Positions 9,900 to 22,300 of a DNA stretch of 64,000 nucleotides are shown piece by piece. Source of the stretch: Pseudorasbora parva (taxonomy: Eukaryota; Chordata; Actinopteri; Cypriniformes; Gobionidae); the NCBI RefSeq assembly GCF_024679245.1, contig NC_090191.1, positions 1,948,268 to 2,012,267 on the forward strand. Direction: 5' to 3'. The notes below the pieces were generated by a model. That model was not told the origin of the DNA. It ran no database searches and saw only the letters and a list, made by a program, of their open reading frames with translations. Numbering within the stretch: position 1 is the stretch's first letter; each line of letters begins with the position of its first letter. The translations under genes and the position numbers were made by a program.

Positions 9900-10600
9900 T
9901 TACCTGTGGTAGAAATTGAAACTTCTCTTCCCAGTCTATCCATGCTTGCCGAAGCTCAGCAGGAAGCTAGGGATCGTACCAGTCCCCAGTGGTTTACCCA
10001 AAGCTTCTGCACAATTACCTTGGCTCGATTATCATATGGCAGAATGACTCCAAGGGGGTCGTATTGACTCGCCAGCACCCGGTAGATGCTCCGCATCGTC
10101 AAGGCATTGTATATGACAGGTCTCTGTTTAAACCCAAGATGATCCCGCTCACAGTGCCAACTCAGACCCAAGGTCGACTCTCATGGGTCAGCTTTGTCTT
10201 GAGAGAGCCCCAACTCCACCTTAGAGGACCTGGCTTCTGGAGGCAGGTGACTGACAACTTCCATTACATTACCGGCCCACTGTCGGATGTCGAAACCAGA
10301 GGATAAGAGTAACTTATCCACCAACAGTCGCGCTTCATGGACAGAACTCAAACGCTGTAGACAGTTGTTCACGTAAAGCATCTGTCCACTGAGAATCTTA
10401 CATCCTCGTCAGGAGTACTGTGCAGTGCCACATGTCGCTGAAGGGCGAAGGATGCACAACATGGGCTGCACGTAGTCCCGAAGGGAAGGACTTCCTACTC
10501 ATAAGTATCTGGAGGGCCATCTCGAAGCAGGTCTTGCCATAGAAAACATAGGAGTGGTCAGTCCTCAGGCATATATACAGGAACACAATCATTTTCTACC
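9900..10600 (-). pseudogene. BEL/Pao reverse transcriptase fragment, decayed
   Basis: Minus-strand frames give MLYVNNCLQRL then EARLLVDKLLLSSGFDIRQWAGN (10381-10181) and, after a frame change, LGLSWHCERDHLGFK... TMRSIYRVLASQYDPLGVILP (10171-9956). These are the Pao RT palm and the following TxRxxLSxxAxxYDPLG motif. The catalytic Y-V-D-D is Y-V-N-N here, so the enzyme would be dead even without frameshifts. Confidence 0.8.
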
Positions 10601-10895
10601 CTGTTCCCTCATGTAATGTCACAAGGTGAATTCAGGGAGATTGGGATACTTTTCCCAAGTCATCTTAATGCCAAAAAGTGTCCCATTCACCTTGAATTCA
10701 CGCTATATCAGGAGAAGTGGATGATCTTGTGTTGTAAATCCAGCAGGCTCTGTCATTGTTTAAACATATAATGGCGGCGCGGACGCCCACAGCCCGTGAT
10801 AACTTTACAGATCAATTAACACAACCATTTTTGACCCTGTTCCCTCACATAATGTCACATTACATATATCAGGTGAAGTGGATGATCACAGCTGG
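10592..10895. repeat. Imperfect direct repeat, spacing about 240 bp
   Basis: The words ACCCTGTTCCCTCA-TAATGTCAC occur at about 10598 and 10837, and ATATCAGG-GAAGTGGATGATC at about 10707 and 10866, in the same order. The source element is not recognised. Confidence 0.6.
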
Positions 10896-11084
10896 GCCAG
10901 CTAACCAATCTGAGCCCATTGCGTATTTCTGAGGGACTGGCTTCATAGAACCCGTATCATAGCTATCAAAATCCAGTGTTCGGCATTTTGCGTACGTGAG
11001 TTTTTGTTGTAGATGTCTTAAAAAAAAAAAAAATTGTGTACTGTGCTAATTAATTGAGATTTCTTACAGCTCTTACAGGTTGTT

Positions 11085-11182
11085 GGCCTTGTCTGTTCCG
11101 TTGCTTCTATTACTCTCCCCTTTTTTGTAAGTCGCTTTGGATAAAAGCGTCTGCTAAATGATTAAATGTAAATGTAAATGTA
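11085..11182 (+). mobile_element. L2-type LINE 3' tail
   Basis: TTTGTAAGTCGCTTTGGATA followed by AAAGCGTCTGCTAAATG and repeated AAATGTA is the frequent fish L2 3' end. The same tail, with a few changes, ends the L2 copy at 52380. Confidence 0.75.
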
Positions 11183-11344
11183 GAACCCAGAGACCATCAG
11201 ACCGTTTTTACAAGGAGGGACAGAGCAGTGTACAATAAAGGCAAAATATATGAAAAATAATGATTTTTTTTTAAACGAAGCATAAACACGTTACAGTGCA
11301 CCCTGCAACGACAATCAACCCTTCGAAAGAATGTGTTTTACCAC

Positions 11345-11760
11345 CCCTTTAATCAGATGTGGTAATGTTTAACGTCTTTGGCCTCAGGTGTAATGTCATG
11401 CTGCAGCAGGTCTGAATTCTTTCTACAGTAATTACTCTTTGCGCGCACTACACATACCTTAGTAAGACCCGCCCAAATAATAGAAAAGAACAGTCCAAGT
11501 TATTGTGGGCGGATGAGTGATAAATCATTGTTTGTTTGATAAAGATATTCTGCCAGCCCTGTGATTTACATGGAAACTTCTTTCTACACAATACTTTTTT
11601 AATATGCACTGTCATTGTAAATGCCATCAGCAAAGCATGTATTGTTGTTTGTGGTTTGTGTTTTAATCAGATGTGGTAATAATAAAGGCCTTTGGCATCG
11701 ATGTAACTTCATGCTGCAGCACGTCTGAATTCTTTCTACTATTAATTCCCAGCACTTCTG
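11345..11760. repeat. Duplicated block upstream of the meprin first exon
   Basis: TTTAATCAGATGTGGTAAT followed by CTTTGGC, ATGCTGCAGCA and GTCTGAATTCTTTCTAC is present at about 11348-11435 and again at about 11662-11745. Both are within 550 bp upstream of the proposed 5' UTR exon. A related TTAATCAAATGTGGTCATTA lies in the first intron at 11972. This could be a duplicated regulatory block, or only an old repeat. Confidence 0.6.
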
Positions 11761-11827
11761 TTGTTCATTTTGCAATCTAGCCGTTTTTTCCACAGGGCGG
11801 GTTTAAGGCAATGCTGCAGGGCAAATT

Positions 11828-11891
11828 AAACTAATAAAGGACTGTCACTCCACATCCAAAGTCACAAAGCCTCTTCAGTGACTGGAAACTG
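11828..11891 (+). promoter_or_regulatory. Proposed core promoter and noncoding first exon of the meprin gene
   Basis: A TATA-like ACTAATAAAGG near 11830 is followed by about 50 bases ending in GAAACTG and the donor GTATGT (from 11892). The next exon begins after TTGCAG at 12001, five bases before the start ATG. The 5' end itself is a guess from the TATA distance. Confidence 0.5.
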
Positions 11892-12006
11892 GTATGTATC
11901 GCTCCTTTAGCTCCTGAGTTAATGGTCTCTAATATATATGTACAAATGCCTGTAGGGTAATATGAGATTTATTAATCAAATGTGGTCATTATGATTTGCA
12001 GTGAGG

Positions 12007-12069
12007 ATGTATTTATGTGCTTTTCTTCTGCTGAGCGTGGCTTTGGCTCTTGGTCATGCATTACCTCTG
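12007..12069 (+). CDS. Meprin exon: start codon and signal peptide
   Basis: ATG at 12007 opens 21 codons with a Leu/Ala-rich core ([15 protein letters not shown]) typical of a cleavable signal peptide. The acceptor is TTTGCAG at 12001 and the donor GTAAGT at 12070; it ends in phase 0. The assignment to this gene rests on phase, position and the TE-filled intron that follows. Confidence 0.75.
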
Positions 12070-15000
12070 GTAAGTTATATAGTGTTCAGTCATTGTACAT
12101 GTTGTCATTAGCCCTGTTCAGACGGTAACTGTTTCTCATGGGGTCGTAAGGTATTCTCATCATTTACAGGGGTTAATCTGGGATTTTATTGCTGTCTGAA
12201 TCCAGAATGTCAGTATTTTTCTCCCACCCCCTGTGTAAAAATCCCCGGCCGAATGACCTGCTGTTTTTTGCTGTATAATTAATAATAATAATAATACATT
12301 TTATTTATAATGCACTTTTCTTAAACCCAAAGTGCTATAGTTAAAAAAAAGCAAAACAACAATAGCAATACAACAATAATTCGATAAAAACTTCTTAAAC
12401 AAATGTGGCTTAATCAATTTTTTAAAATGACCCAACGTTGGTACATTTCTGATTAGCAGAGAAAGCACATTGCATAGGTTGGGGGCTTTGTATGAAAAGG
12501 CTCTTTGCCCCATGGTCTTTAGCTTGCATGAAGGCTGATGAAGAGAAAGAGTTAGCAGAGTGAAGAGAGCGTGATGGAGTTTAAGGACTGATGAGGCCAC
12601 AAAGATACTCAGGTGCAGTCCTAAGAAGTGCCTTGTATGTTTAAGGGTTAGTTCACCCAAAAATTACTCGCCCTACTGTCGTTGGACACCTGTAAGACCT
12701 TCGTTCATCTTCAGAACACAAATGAAGATATTTGTGTTGAAAGCTGATGGCTGAGAAAGGCTTCAGAAAGGCCTCCATTGGCATTCAGTACATTTCCACT
12801 GACCCACTCACAAGACCCATAAAGGCACTAAAGACGTCGTTACAAAGTCCATCTCACTACAGTGGCTATAAAAGAATTTTACAATGCGAAGAAAATAGTT
12901 ATTTTGCGCAAAATAACAACTTTATCCACCAAGTTATTAACGTGAACTCGACGCATGCGTGAGAATATGACGCAGCTCCACTGTTCGAATACATGACCCG
13001 GAAGAGGAGGAGCGCCGCTATCACGTGCTGTCAGAGACCTACACGGAAGGCAATAACTTGGCGGATAAAGTCATTGTTATTTTTATTTTTTATTTGCCTT
13101 TATGGGTCTTGTGAGTGGGTCAGTGGAAATGTACTGAATGCCAATGGAGGCCTTTCTGAAGCCTTTCTCAGCCATCAGCTTTCAACAAAAATAACTTCAT
13201 TTCACAGATGAACGAAGGTGTTACGGTTGTTCAATGACAAATTAATTTAATAATTTTCATTTTTGGGTGAACTAACCCTTTAAAATAAGAATTTTAAAAT
13301 CAATTCTCACATTTATGGGAAGCCATTTTGAATATACTGAAGCTTGCGCAACGATTTAGCTGGGAGGCCAGAGAACAAGGCATTACAGTCATTCTACAAT
13401 TATTACATCATTTCATGGCATCAACACATCTCAAAAAAAGTTGGGACAAGGCCATCTAGGAATAGGAATGTTGTCCCATTCTTGTCTAATACAGGCTAAG
13501 TTGTTGCTCAACTTAGAGGTCTTCATGGGTCCAAAAATTCGTACCCGAACCCAAAAAGACCCGCAATGTTCCACACATTAGATTTCATCCTAAAAGTGTG
13601 GTTCCACTAGATTTTGTGTACGCACAAAAAAATTCTGATTTATAAAACCATGCGTATGCCATAACCTGTGCAAAAATCCCTTTATATATAACAGCCAGCA
13701 GCAGATTGTGCGTAGGTGCCTCTCCACCGTCTCCTCCCCCAAATCACCATATATGGAGCTTACAATGGCTAGTTTTACCATGCATGACCTCATCTGCATA
13801 TCATTTGCATGCATATTCCCATCCACGTGACACCATGTTTAACACTGTCAAAGGTTTCAAAGACATTGAAAAATATTAGATATGGACTGTAGCGATTGTG
13901 CTTCATGACTGTATTTGCAGACTTTGGCATTTTATGATATATGTAGGCTACATTAAGGTAAATATTTTGTTTTTACACTGTTCTGCAGTTCTCTAATAAA
14001 AGGGTATTTCATGCTATTCTGTCTCACATCGCCCCATCTCCTGCGCTCCCGTTGTGGATGATGTGACTGTAAGCCAGTGCTGATTATATTTTTTTTAATA
14101 CATTTTGAATTACATTTGGATTTTACTAGATGCATATAACAAAAACAATCAACACAAATAACACTGTTGGATTTAATCTTCATGATAATGTGGATATAAC
14201 ATATGAAATGGAGTGAAAATTAAATGTCATTAATTCTTATAATCGTTCTTCTCACATTTATTTTTTACAATCTAACTTCAGTTCACGACCTCACCATCTG
14301 TGTCGCCAATTCCCTTTGTCTCAAAGTTTGCTTAAAGGGGGGGTCTCATGTCAATCTTGAGTACCTATAGAGTAGTATTGCATCCTTCATATCTCCGAAA
14401 AGTCTTTAGTTTTATCATATTTATAAAAGAAATATGGGCTGTACCGAGTCTTTCCGGAAAAAAACGAGCGCCTGGAGGCGTATCGAGTGGGCGGAGCTAA
14501 AGAATGACGAATGTGCACAAAGCGGTGACGTCCTCAAGCGTGGAGAAACCCATCTATCTCAACTAATACAGATAATGATCCAGAATCAGATCTGAGGCTG
14601 AAATAAATTGAACAGGAGAAGCAGCAGCAGCAGGACGTCCGTCTCTGTGGTATGTACTGTATTTAGGGGCCTTTGTGTGTCTTTACGCGCAGTTTATGAG
14701 GACATGATTTGGTTTATGGACTATTGTATGTGACTAACGTTAGACCTTAGAGGTAGCAAGCAAAACGGTTTTGCACGTCAGAGTCAGAATAGTGTAACGT
14801 TATACAGAACAACAATGGAGTAACCGTTAGCGCATTTGAATGACGAAGCACGCGATCGTATCGTTTACTGATGTTTACTCATGCGACGGTAGCCAATAGC
14901 ACAGACATTTGAAGTTGATCTACTCACCGGCTGCTTCCAAGGACCGAACCTTTATCGCTGGGATCGCTCTGTCAAAAACACACTTCTTTGGTATGATTTG

Positions 15001-18000
15001 GTGAAGTCCTGTGACAGCAGTGACCGTGGAAATCCACTTTGGGACGCGACTGAAGCGATGCCTTGAAGCTTCCCGTCATTTCTGCGTTCAAATCGGTTCA
15101 AATGCAGCGCTGCCTTCCCGGAGTGCTGTGCTGAAGCGTTGAAGTCGCTCGACGTCACCCATAGGAATAAAGAGAAGTGCGGCGCGTCATAAGTGTTCAC
15201 AGACGACTGGATCTGCACCTGAGAGACTGTTTACGCCGTGCATTTCCTCTCTCTCCCTCTAGTTACGCGCGCACACACCCTACCGGGAGAAGAGCCCGTA
15301 CGGCCCATACAAGGACCTTCCGATCTATTTAACGTCAAGTTGACCCATACTCGAAAAAAACTCGCTGAAACTTGTGAGAAACCGGAAGGAGTATTTTTAA
15401 CACAGAAATACTCCATCAAACGTCCAACATTAGTTTTTGAAACTTTGTCTATGTTTAGGATGGGAATCCAAATCTTTAAAGGTGTAAAAAGCTCAGTATG
15501 CATGAAACAGCATTTCACCCCCCCTTTAAAGGTGCGCACATTCTCCCGTCAAGTTTGTTTTTTATAGATCACAACCCTTGCGTGGGAACTGGCGAACGTA
15601 CGTTTTCAGCCCCGTTTTGTGCATAGACACGCTTTATAAATGAGACCCCAGATGTGTAAACTGCCCATGCCACACACACACTCATGCAACCCCATACCAT
15701 CAGAGATGCAGGCTTCTGAACTGAGCGCTAATAACAACTTGGGTTGTCCTTGTCCTCTTTTTGTACCCAATAATGTTGCCAATTGACCTAATAAGTTGCA
15801 AATTGGTCCTCCAGCTGTTCCTTATATTTACATTTAACTTATTGCTACCTGTGTAGCTCTCATGAAATCTAAAATGAGCCAATATTTGGCATGACATTTC
15901 AAAATGTCTCACTTTCAACATTTGATGTTATCTATATTCTATTGTCGATTTGTAAATTATTGCATTCCTTTTTTATTGAAAATTTGTACAGTGTGTCACG
16001 TCGCAGACAAGGGAAAATGGTGCGAGGACTCATGTGCAGGAGAATGATAATTTATTTACAAAAACAAAACATAAACTCAAAACATCAACCCGAGAGGGGA
16101 AAAAACACATAATAGAATATTAAAAATACAAACTTAAACAAACCAACAGAATCACGGGGAGGACAGAAGACGCAGACATTACACAAGGATCCAACCCAGA
16201 CTGACAAACACAAGGCGCTTATAAGGGGAAGAAATCAAGAGGGAACAGGTGGGAGAAATCAACACTAATCAGATAACAAGGGGGAGGGATCAGACAATGA
16301 CAGGAGCACATGCAAGACATGACAAAACCCACATGTGCACACAAGACAGGACAGGCATGTGACATTACCCCCTCCTTAAGGAGCGGCTACCAGACGCTCC
16401 ACTAGGGACGGGAGGGACAGACCAGGGGGGGACGGGAGGGACAGACCAGGGGGGCACGGGAGGGACAGACCAGGGGGGCACGGGAGGGACAGACCAGGGG
16501 GGCACGGGAGGGAAAGGGGAAACAGACAAGGAAGGAACAGACAAGGGAGGGGTAAACAAGGGAGGGACAAGGAAAACAAAAAGTTCAGGAGGCCATGGTG
16601 GCCCACAAAGTTCGAATGGCCAGGGCGGCCCACCGAGTTCGGGAGGCCCACCGAGTTCAGGTGGCCGGGGAGGCCCGGGTAGAGCAGGGCGCCAGGGTGG
16701 CGCAGTCAGTGCAGGGCGCCAGGGAGGTGCGGTGAGAGCAGGACGCCTCGGCGGCGCAGGGAGAGCAGGGCGCCTCGGCGGCGCGTTGAGAGCTGGACGC
16801 CTGGGAGGCGCAGTGAGAGCTGGACGCCTGGGAGGCGCGGTGAGAGCTGGACGCCTGGGAGGCGCGGTGAGAGCTGGACGCCTGGGAGGCGCGGTGAGAG
16901 CTGGACGCCTGGGAGGCGCGGTGAGAGCTGGACGCCTGGGAAGCGCGGTGAGAGCTGGACGCCTGGGAGGCATCTCCGGCCCAGCGGTGTCCACCGGAAC
17001 AGAGTCCACCGGCATAGGGACAACCAGAACTGGGACCACCGGAACACGGTCCACCAGCACAGGGACCACCGGAACACGATCCACCGGCACAGGGACCACC
17101 AGAACACGATCCACCGGCACAGGGACCACCGGAACACGATCCACCGGCACAGGGACCACCGGAACACGATCCACCGGCAAAGGGACCACCGGAACACGAT
17201 CCACCGGCACAGGGACCACCGGAACACGATCCACCGGCACAGGGACCACCGGAATACGATCCACCGGTATCGGGACCACCGGAATAGGCACAGAGGGAGC
17301 CTTCCTTCTCCTCCTCCGTTTCCAGACCACCGGAACAGGGTCCACCGGCACACCATCCACCGGCACTGGGACTACCGGAACACGATTCAACGGCACTGGG
17401 ACCACCGGCATCGGGACCACCGGAATACGATCCACCGGTACTGGGACCACCGGCACAGGGACCACTGGAACACTATCCACCGGCACTGAGACCACCGGTA
17501 CAGAGTCCACTGGAACAATGACCACCGGAACAGGGATCCTCTCCCTGGCAGCTCGTTCCTGCTCTCGAGCGAGACCCTCCACCATTGACTCAAATGTCCC
17601 CCCATCATACATGCTCCTAAAAAGCCAGTCCATGGGCCCATCGAGCGCATAAAAGAAAAGGTCCTTAAGAGGGCCCTCATTCAGCTTCAATCCCTCTGCT
17701 GCTTCAAGAAACTCGACCGCAAAACTCCTCAGATCGGTCCCATGTTGGCGGAGGGATGCTAAGGTCTGGAACCTCAGGATGCGCTCATAGTGGGGGCACA
17801 AGACAGTAGGAGCAGGTAGATGGGGCGAAATCCTCTTCCGCTGAGTCCTCGACATTGGTTGGATCCTTCTGTCACGTCACAGACAAGGGAAAATGGTGCG
17901 AGGACTCATGTGCAGGAGAATGATAATTTATTTACAAAAACAAAACATAAACTCAAAACAACAACCCACGAGGGGAAAAACACATAATAGAATAATAAAA

Positions 18001-19328
18001 ATACAAACTTAAACAAACCAACAGAATCACGGGGAGGACAGAAGACGCAGACATTACACAAGGATCCAACCCAGACTGACAAACACAAGGAGCTTATAAG
18101 GGGAAGAAATCAAGAGGGAACAGGTGGGAGAAATCAACACTAATCAGATAACAAGGGGGAGGGATCAGACAATGACAGGAGCACATGCAAGACATGACAA
18201 AACCCACATGTGCACACAAGACAGGACAGGCATGTGACACAGTGTCCCAACTTTTTTGGAATTGGGTTTGCATTTTCCTACTATTAAATGAAATGTGAAT
18301 GTATTATTGCAAGTGTATGACATTCAGGGTTGCCAAGTTTTAAGTTCAGGTTGGAGTGAGTTTTTTTTTTTTCAAACTTAATTTAGTATCAATTAATATG
18401 TAGTATATAGCTTATTGTACATAATAAGGAAAAAATTGTTTGCCTCAGCACTATTTTAGCACCATTTTAACGTTTCTTGGGTCAAAATTTCACATTTAAA
18501 GAAATCTATGTTGTAGTAGTTCGTGTAAAGGAAGGATGAGGACACAGGGGTCGGCTGGACTGCTGACGGATTTATTTATACTCAAAACTCAAATTATCCA
18601 CACACAACAACGTGGGACTCTTATTATGAACAACTCGTCGTAAACACGTCCAGGGTACTGGCTTCCGGTTTCCTCTCGCGCTTCTCTCTTGTCAGCAGTC
18701 CGTAGGTGTTTCTCAATTTCAAGGATGCTTCCTTAGAAGGACTGATCCTTCCAAGTCACTTCCTTCAGAGGCTAGGCGAGGCTCCTCTTTAGCATTCGGA
18801 GAACACGTAAATGGAAATGGCTAGCGTCATTGCGTCATTACATCATTGAAAAGGTCCGTTGGCCATCAATTACGTTATGTGTAACATTATTTGTATTTTT
18901 TTATATATCAATACAGTAGAAATTTGTACCGGCATTTAAACGTTAAACTTTACTTATATTTACTATGGTTATAACAAACGTTTGGTAACGTAAATAAAAG
19001 CATTGTGGCAAGCAGCGAGGTGTGGGACCGTGAGAGCGCGCCGGTGGAGTGATAATGAGCGGCAGCTGATCGCCACACCAGTCTCGGCTCACGGCAGTGA
19101 TGGGAGTATAATTGGAGGAGTGTGGAAGACGAGAGAGGACCAGGCCTGGACTTTATGTTATGGTTTGTTTATGTTTCATTATGAACAGTCCTTGGTTGAA
19201 ATTCCAAGGATTCTCGACATTGGAACATTCCTTCGTCGGATGTCGATGACGTAGCATCTTTGGAATTCTGGCTTCCGAGGATCCTTCCTTGACATTGAGA
19301 AACGCCTCGTTTCTCTCGTCAGCAGTCC

Positions 19329-19371
<43 letters not shown>

Positions 19372-22300
19372 TTCCGTCTTCTCCTGGCGTTTTATACTCT
19401 CTCCGCGCCAATTACTGAAATGAGAAACAGGTGTTGGTAGTTTGTGTCCAACCCACTCACTTACCGTTCGTCTCCCGCCACTCTCTCCCGCTGCAGACCT
19501 CGCTAATCCACGCCCCCCCTGCCACGTATGTGTTTGATCATATCTAAATGTTTATTAAAATGCAAGACTGTTTTTTAACAACGCGATTAGATACATAATA
19601 ATAATAATAATAATAGATTTTATTTATAATGCACTTTTCATTCCGAAGAATCTCAAAGTGCAACAAAGGGAACAAATAACAACAACAAAAAAGGAATAAC
19701 AAGTAAATATATAGAATAATGCAAAAAAAAATCAACCAACACAGACAACTGAACAGAAACAGAGCTGATGGTGAACAGAAACAGAGCTGATGGTGAACAG
19801 AAAAACAGAGCTGATGGTGAACAGAAACAGAGCTGATGGTGAACAGAAAACAGAGCTGATGGTGAACAGAAACAGAACTGATGGTGAACAGAAACAGAGC
19901 TGATGGTGAACAGAAAACAGAGCTGATGGTGAACAGAAACAGAGCTGATGGTGAACAGAAACAGAGCTGATGGTGGACAGAAACAGAGCTGATGGTGAAC
20001 AGAAACAGAGCTGATGGTGGACAGAAACAGAGCTGATGGTGAACAGAAACAGAGCTGATGGTGAACAGAAACAGAGCTGATGGTGGACAGAAACAGAGCT
20101 GATGGTGAACTGAAACAGAGCTGATGGTGAACAGAAAACAGAGCTGATGGTGAACAGAAACAGAGCTGATGGTGAACTGAAACAGAGCTGATGGTAAACA
20201 GAAAACAGAGCTGATGGTGGACAGAAACAGAGCTGATGGTGAACTGAAACAGAGCTGATGGTGAACAGAAACAGAGCTGATGGTGAACAGAAACAGAGCT
20301 GATGGTGAACAGAAACAGAGCTGATGGAGAACAGAAACAGAGCTGATTGTGAACATAAACAGAGCTGATGGTGAACAGAAAACAGAGCTGATGGTGAACA
20401 GAAAACAGAGCTGATGGTGAACAGAAAAACAGAGCTGATGGTGAACAGAAAACAGAGCTGATGGTGAACAGAAAACAGAGGTGATGGTGAACAGAAACAG
20501 AGCTGATGGTGAACAGAAACAGAGCTGATGGTGAACAGAAAACAGCTGATGGTGAACAGAAAGCAGAGCTAATGGTGGACAGAAACAGAGCTGATGGTGA
20601 ACAGAAACAGAACTGATGGTGAACAGAAACAGAGCTGATGGTGAACAGAAACAGAGCTGATGGTGAACAGAAAACAGAGCTGATGGTGAACAGAAACAGA
20701 GCTGATGGTGAACAGAAAACAGAGCTGATGGTGAACAGAAACAGAGCTGATGGTGAACAGAAACAGAGCTGATGGTGGACAGAAACAGAGCTGATGGTGA
20801 ACTGAAACAGAGCTGATGGTGAACAGAAAACAGAGCTGATGGTGAACTGAAACAGAGCTGATGGTGAACAGAAAACAGAGCTGATGGTGAACAGAAACAG
20901 AGCTGATGGTGAACTGAAACAGAGCTGATGGTGAACAGAAAACAGAGCTGAAGGTGGACAGAAACAGAGCTGATGGTGAACAGAAACAGAGCTGATGGTG
21001 AACAGAAACAGAGCTGATGGTGAACAGAAACAGAGCTGATGGTGAACAGAAACAGAGCTGATGGAGAACAGAAACAGAGCTGATTGTGAACAGAAACAGA
21101 GCTGATGGTGAACAGAAAACAGAGCTGATGGTGAACAGAAAACAGAGCTGATGGTGAACAGAAAAACAGAGCTGATGGTGAACAGAAAAACAGAGCTGAT
21201 GGTGAACAGAAAACAGAGCTGATGGTGAACAGAAACAGAGCTGATGGTGAACAGAAACAGAGCTGATGGTGAACAGAAAACAGCTGATGGTGAACAGAAA
21301 GCAGAGCTAATGGTGAACAGAAACAGAGCTGATGGTGAACAGAAACAGAGCTGATGGTGAACAGAAAACAGAGCTGATGGTGAACAGAAAACAGAGCTGA
21401 TGGTGAACAGAAAACAGAGCTGATGGTGAACAGAAAACAGCTGATGGTGAACAGAAAGCAGAGCTAATGGTGAACAGAAACAGAGCTGATGGTGAACAGA
21501 AACAGAGCTGATGGTGAACAGAAGCAGAGCTGATGGTGAACAGAAACAGAGCTGATGGTGAACAGAAACAGAGCTGATGGTGAACAGAAGCAGAGCTGAT
21601 GGTGGACAGAAACAGAGCTGATGGTGAACAGAAACAGAGCTGATGGTGGACAGAAACAGAGCTGATGGTGAACAGAAACAGAGCTGATGGTGAACAGAAA
21701 ACAGAGCTGATGGTGGACAGAAACAGAGCTGATGGTGAACAGAAACAGAGCTGATGGTGAACAGAAACAGAGCTGATGGTGAACAGAAACAGAGCTGATG
21801 GTGGACAGAAACAGAGCTGATGGTGAACTGAAACAGAGCTGATGGTGAACAGAAAACAGAGCTGATGGTGAACAGAAACAGAGCTGATGGTGAACTGAAA
21901 CAGAGCTGATGGTGAACAGAAAACAGAGCTGATGGTGGACAGAAACAGAGCTGATGGTGAACAGAAACAGAGCTGATGGTGAACAGAAACAGAGCTGATG
22001 GTGAACAGAAACAGAGCTGATGGTGAACAGAAACAGAGCTGATGGAGAACAGAAACAGAGCTGATTGTGAACAGAAACAGAGCTGATGGTGAACAGAAAA
22101 CAGAGCTGATGGTGAACAGAAAACAGAGCTGATGGTGAACAGAAACAGAGCTGATGGTGAACAGAAAACAGAGCTGATGGTGAACAGAAAACAGAACTGA
22201 TGGTGAACAGAAACAGAGCTGATGGTGAACAGAAACAGAGCTGATGGTGGACAGAAACAGAGCTGATGGTGAACAGAAACAGAGCTGATGGTGAACAGAA

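Larger units (their letters stand above)
15994..18239 (-). mobile_element. Gag-only LTR retrotransposon with a Tf1-type self-priming layout
   Basis: Two LTRs (15994-16364 and 17870-18239) start TGTCACGTC and end CATGTGACA on the plus strand and are flanked by CAGTG (15989-15993, 18240-18244). On the minus strand the internal 1505 bp hold one gag-like frame and a purine tract before the 3' LTR, but no protease, RT or integrase, so it must be mobilised in trans. The sequence right after the 5' LTR is not complementary to a CCA-ended tRNA but to the element's own predicted RNA 5' end. Confidence 0.85.
13388..18300. mobile_element. Fragmented fish DNA repeat split by later insertions
   Basis: Pieces at 13388-13513 (with AAAAAAAGTTGGGACAAGGC), 15655-15993 (CCATACCATCAGAGATGCAG ... 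AATTTGTACAGTG) and 18240-18300 (CAGTGTCCCAACTTTTTTGG) read as consecutive parts of one frequent fish element. Between them sit other elements, including the LTR element at 15994-18239. Confidence 0.6.

Noticed and set aside
16732..17652. 306-residue plus-strand ORF ([12 protein letters not shown] repeats)
   Set aside because: Mirror of the gag repeat on the minus strand, which has a capsid-like start, correct position after the primer site and a stop beside the purine tract.
18703..19307. hAT assignment from flanking repeats
   Set aside because: The shared flank (GTCAGCAGTCCGT) is longer than 8 bp and probably preceded the insertion, so the superfamily was left open.
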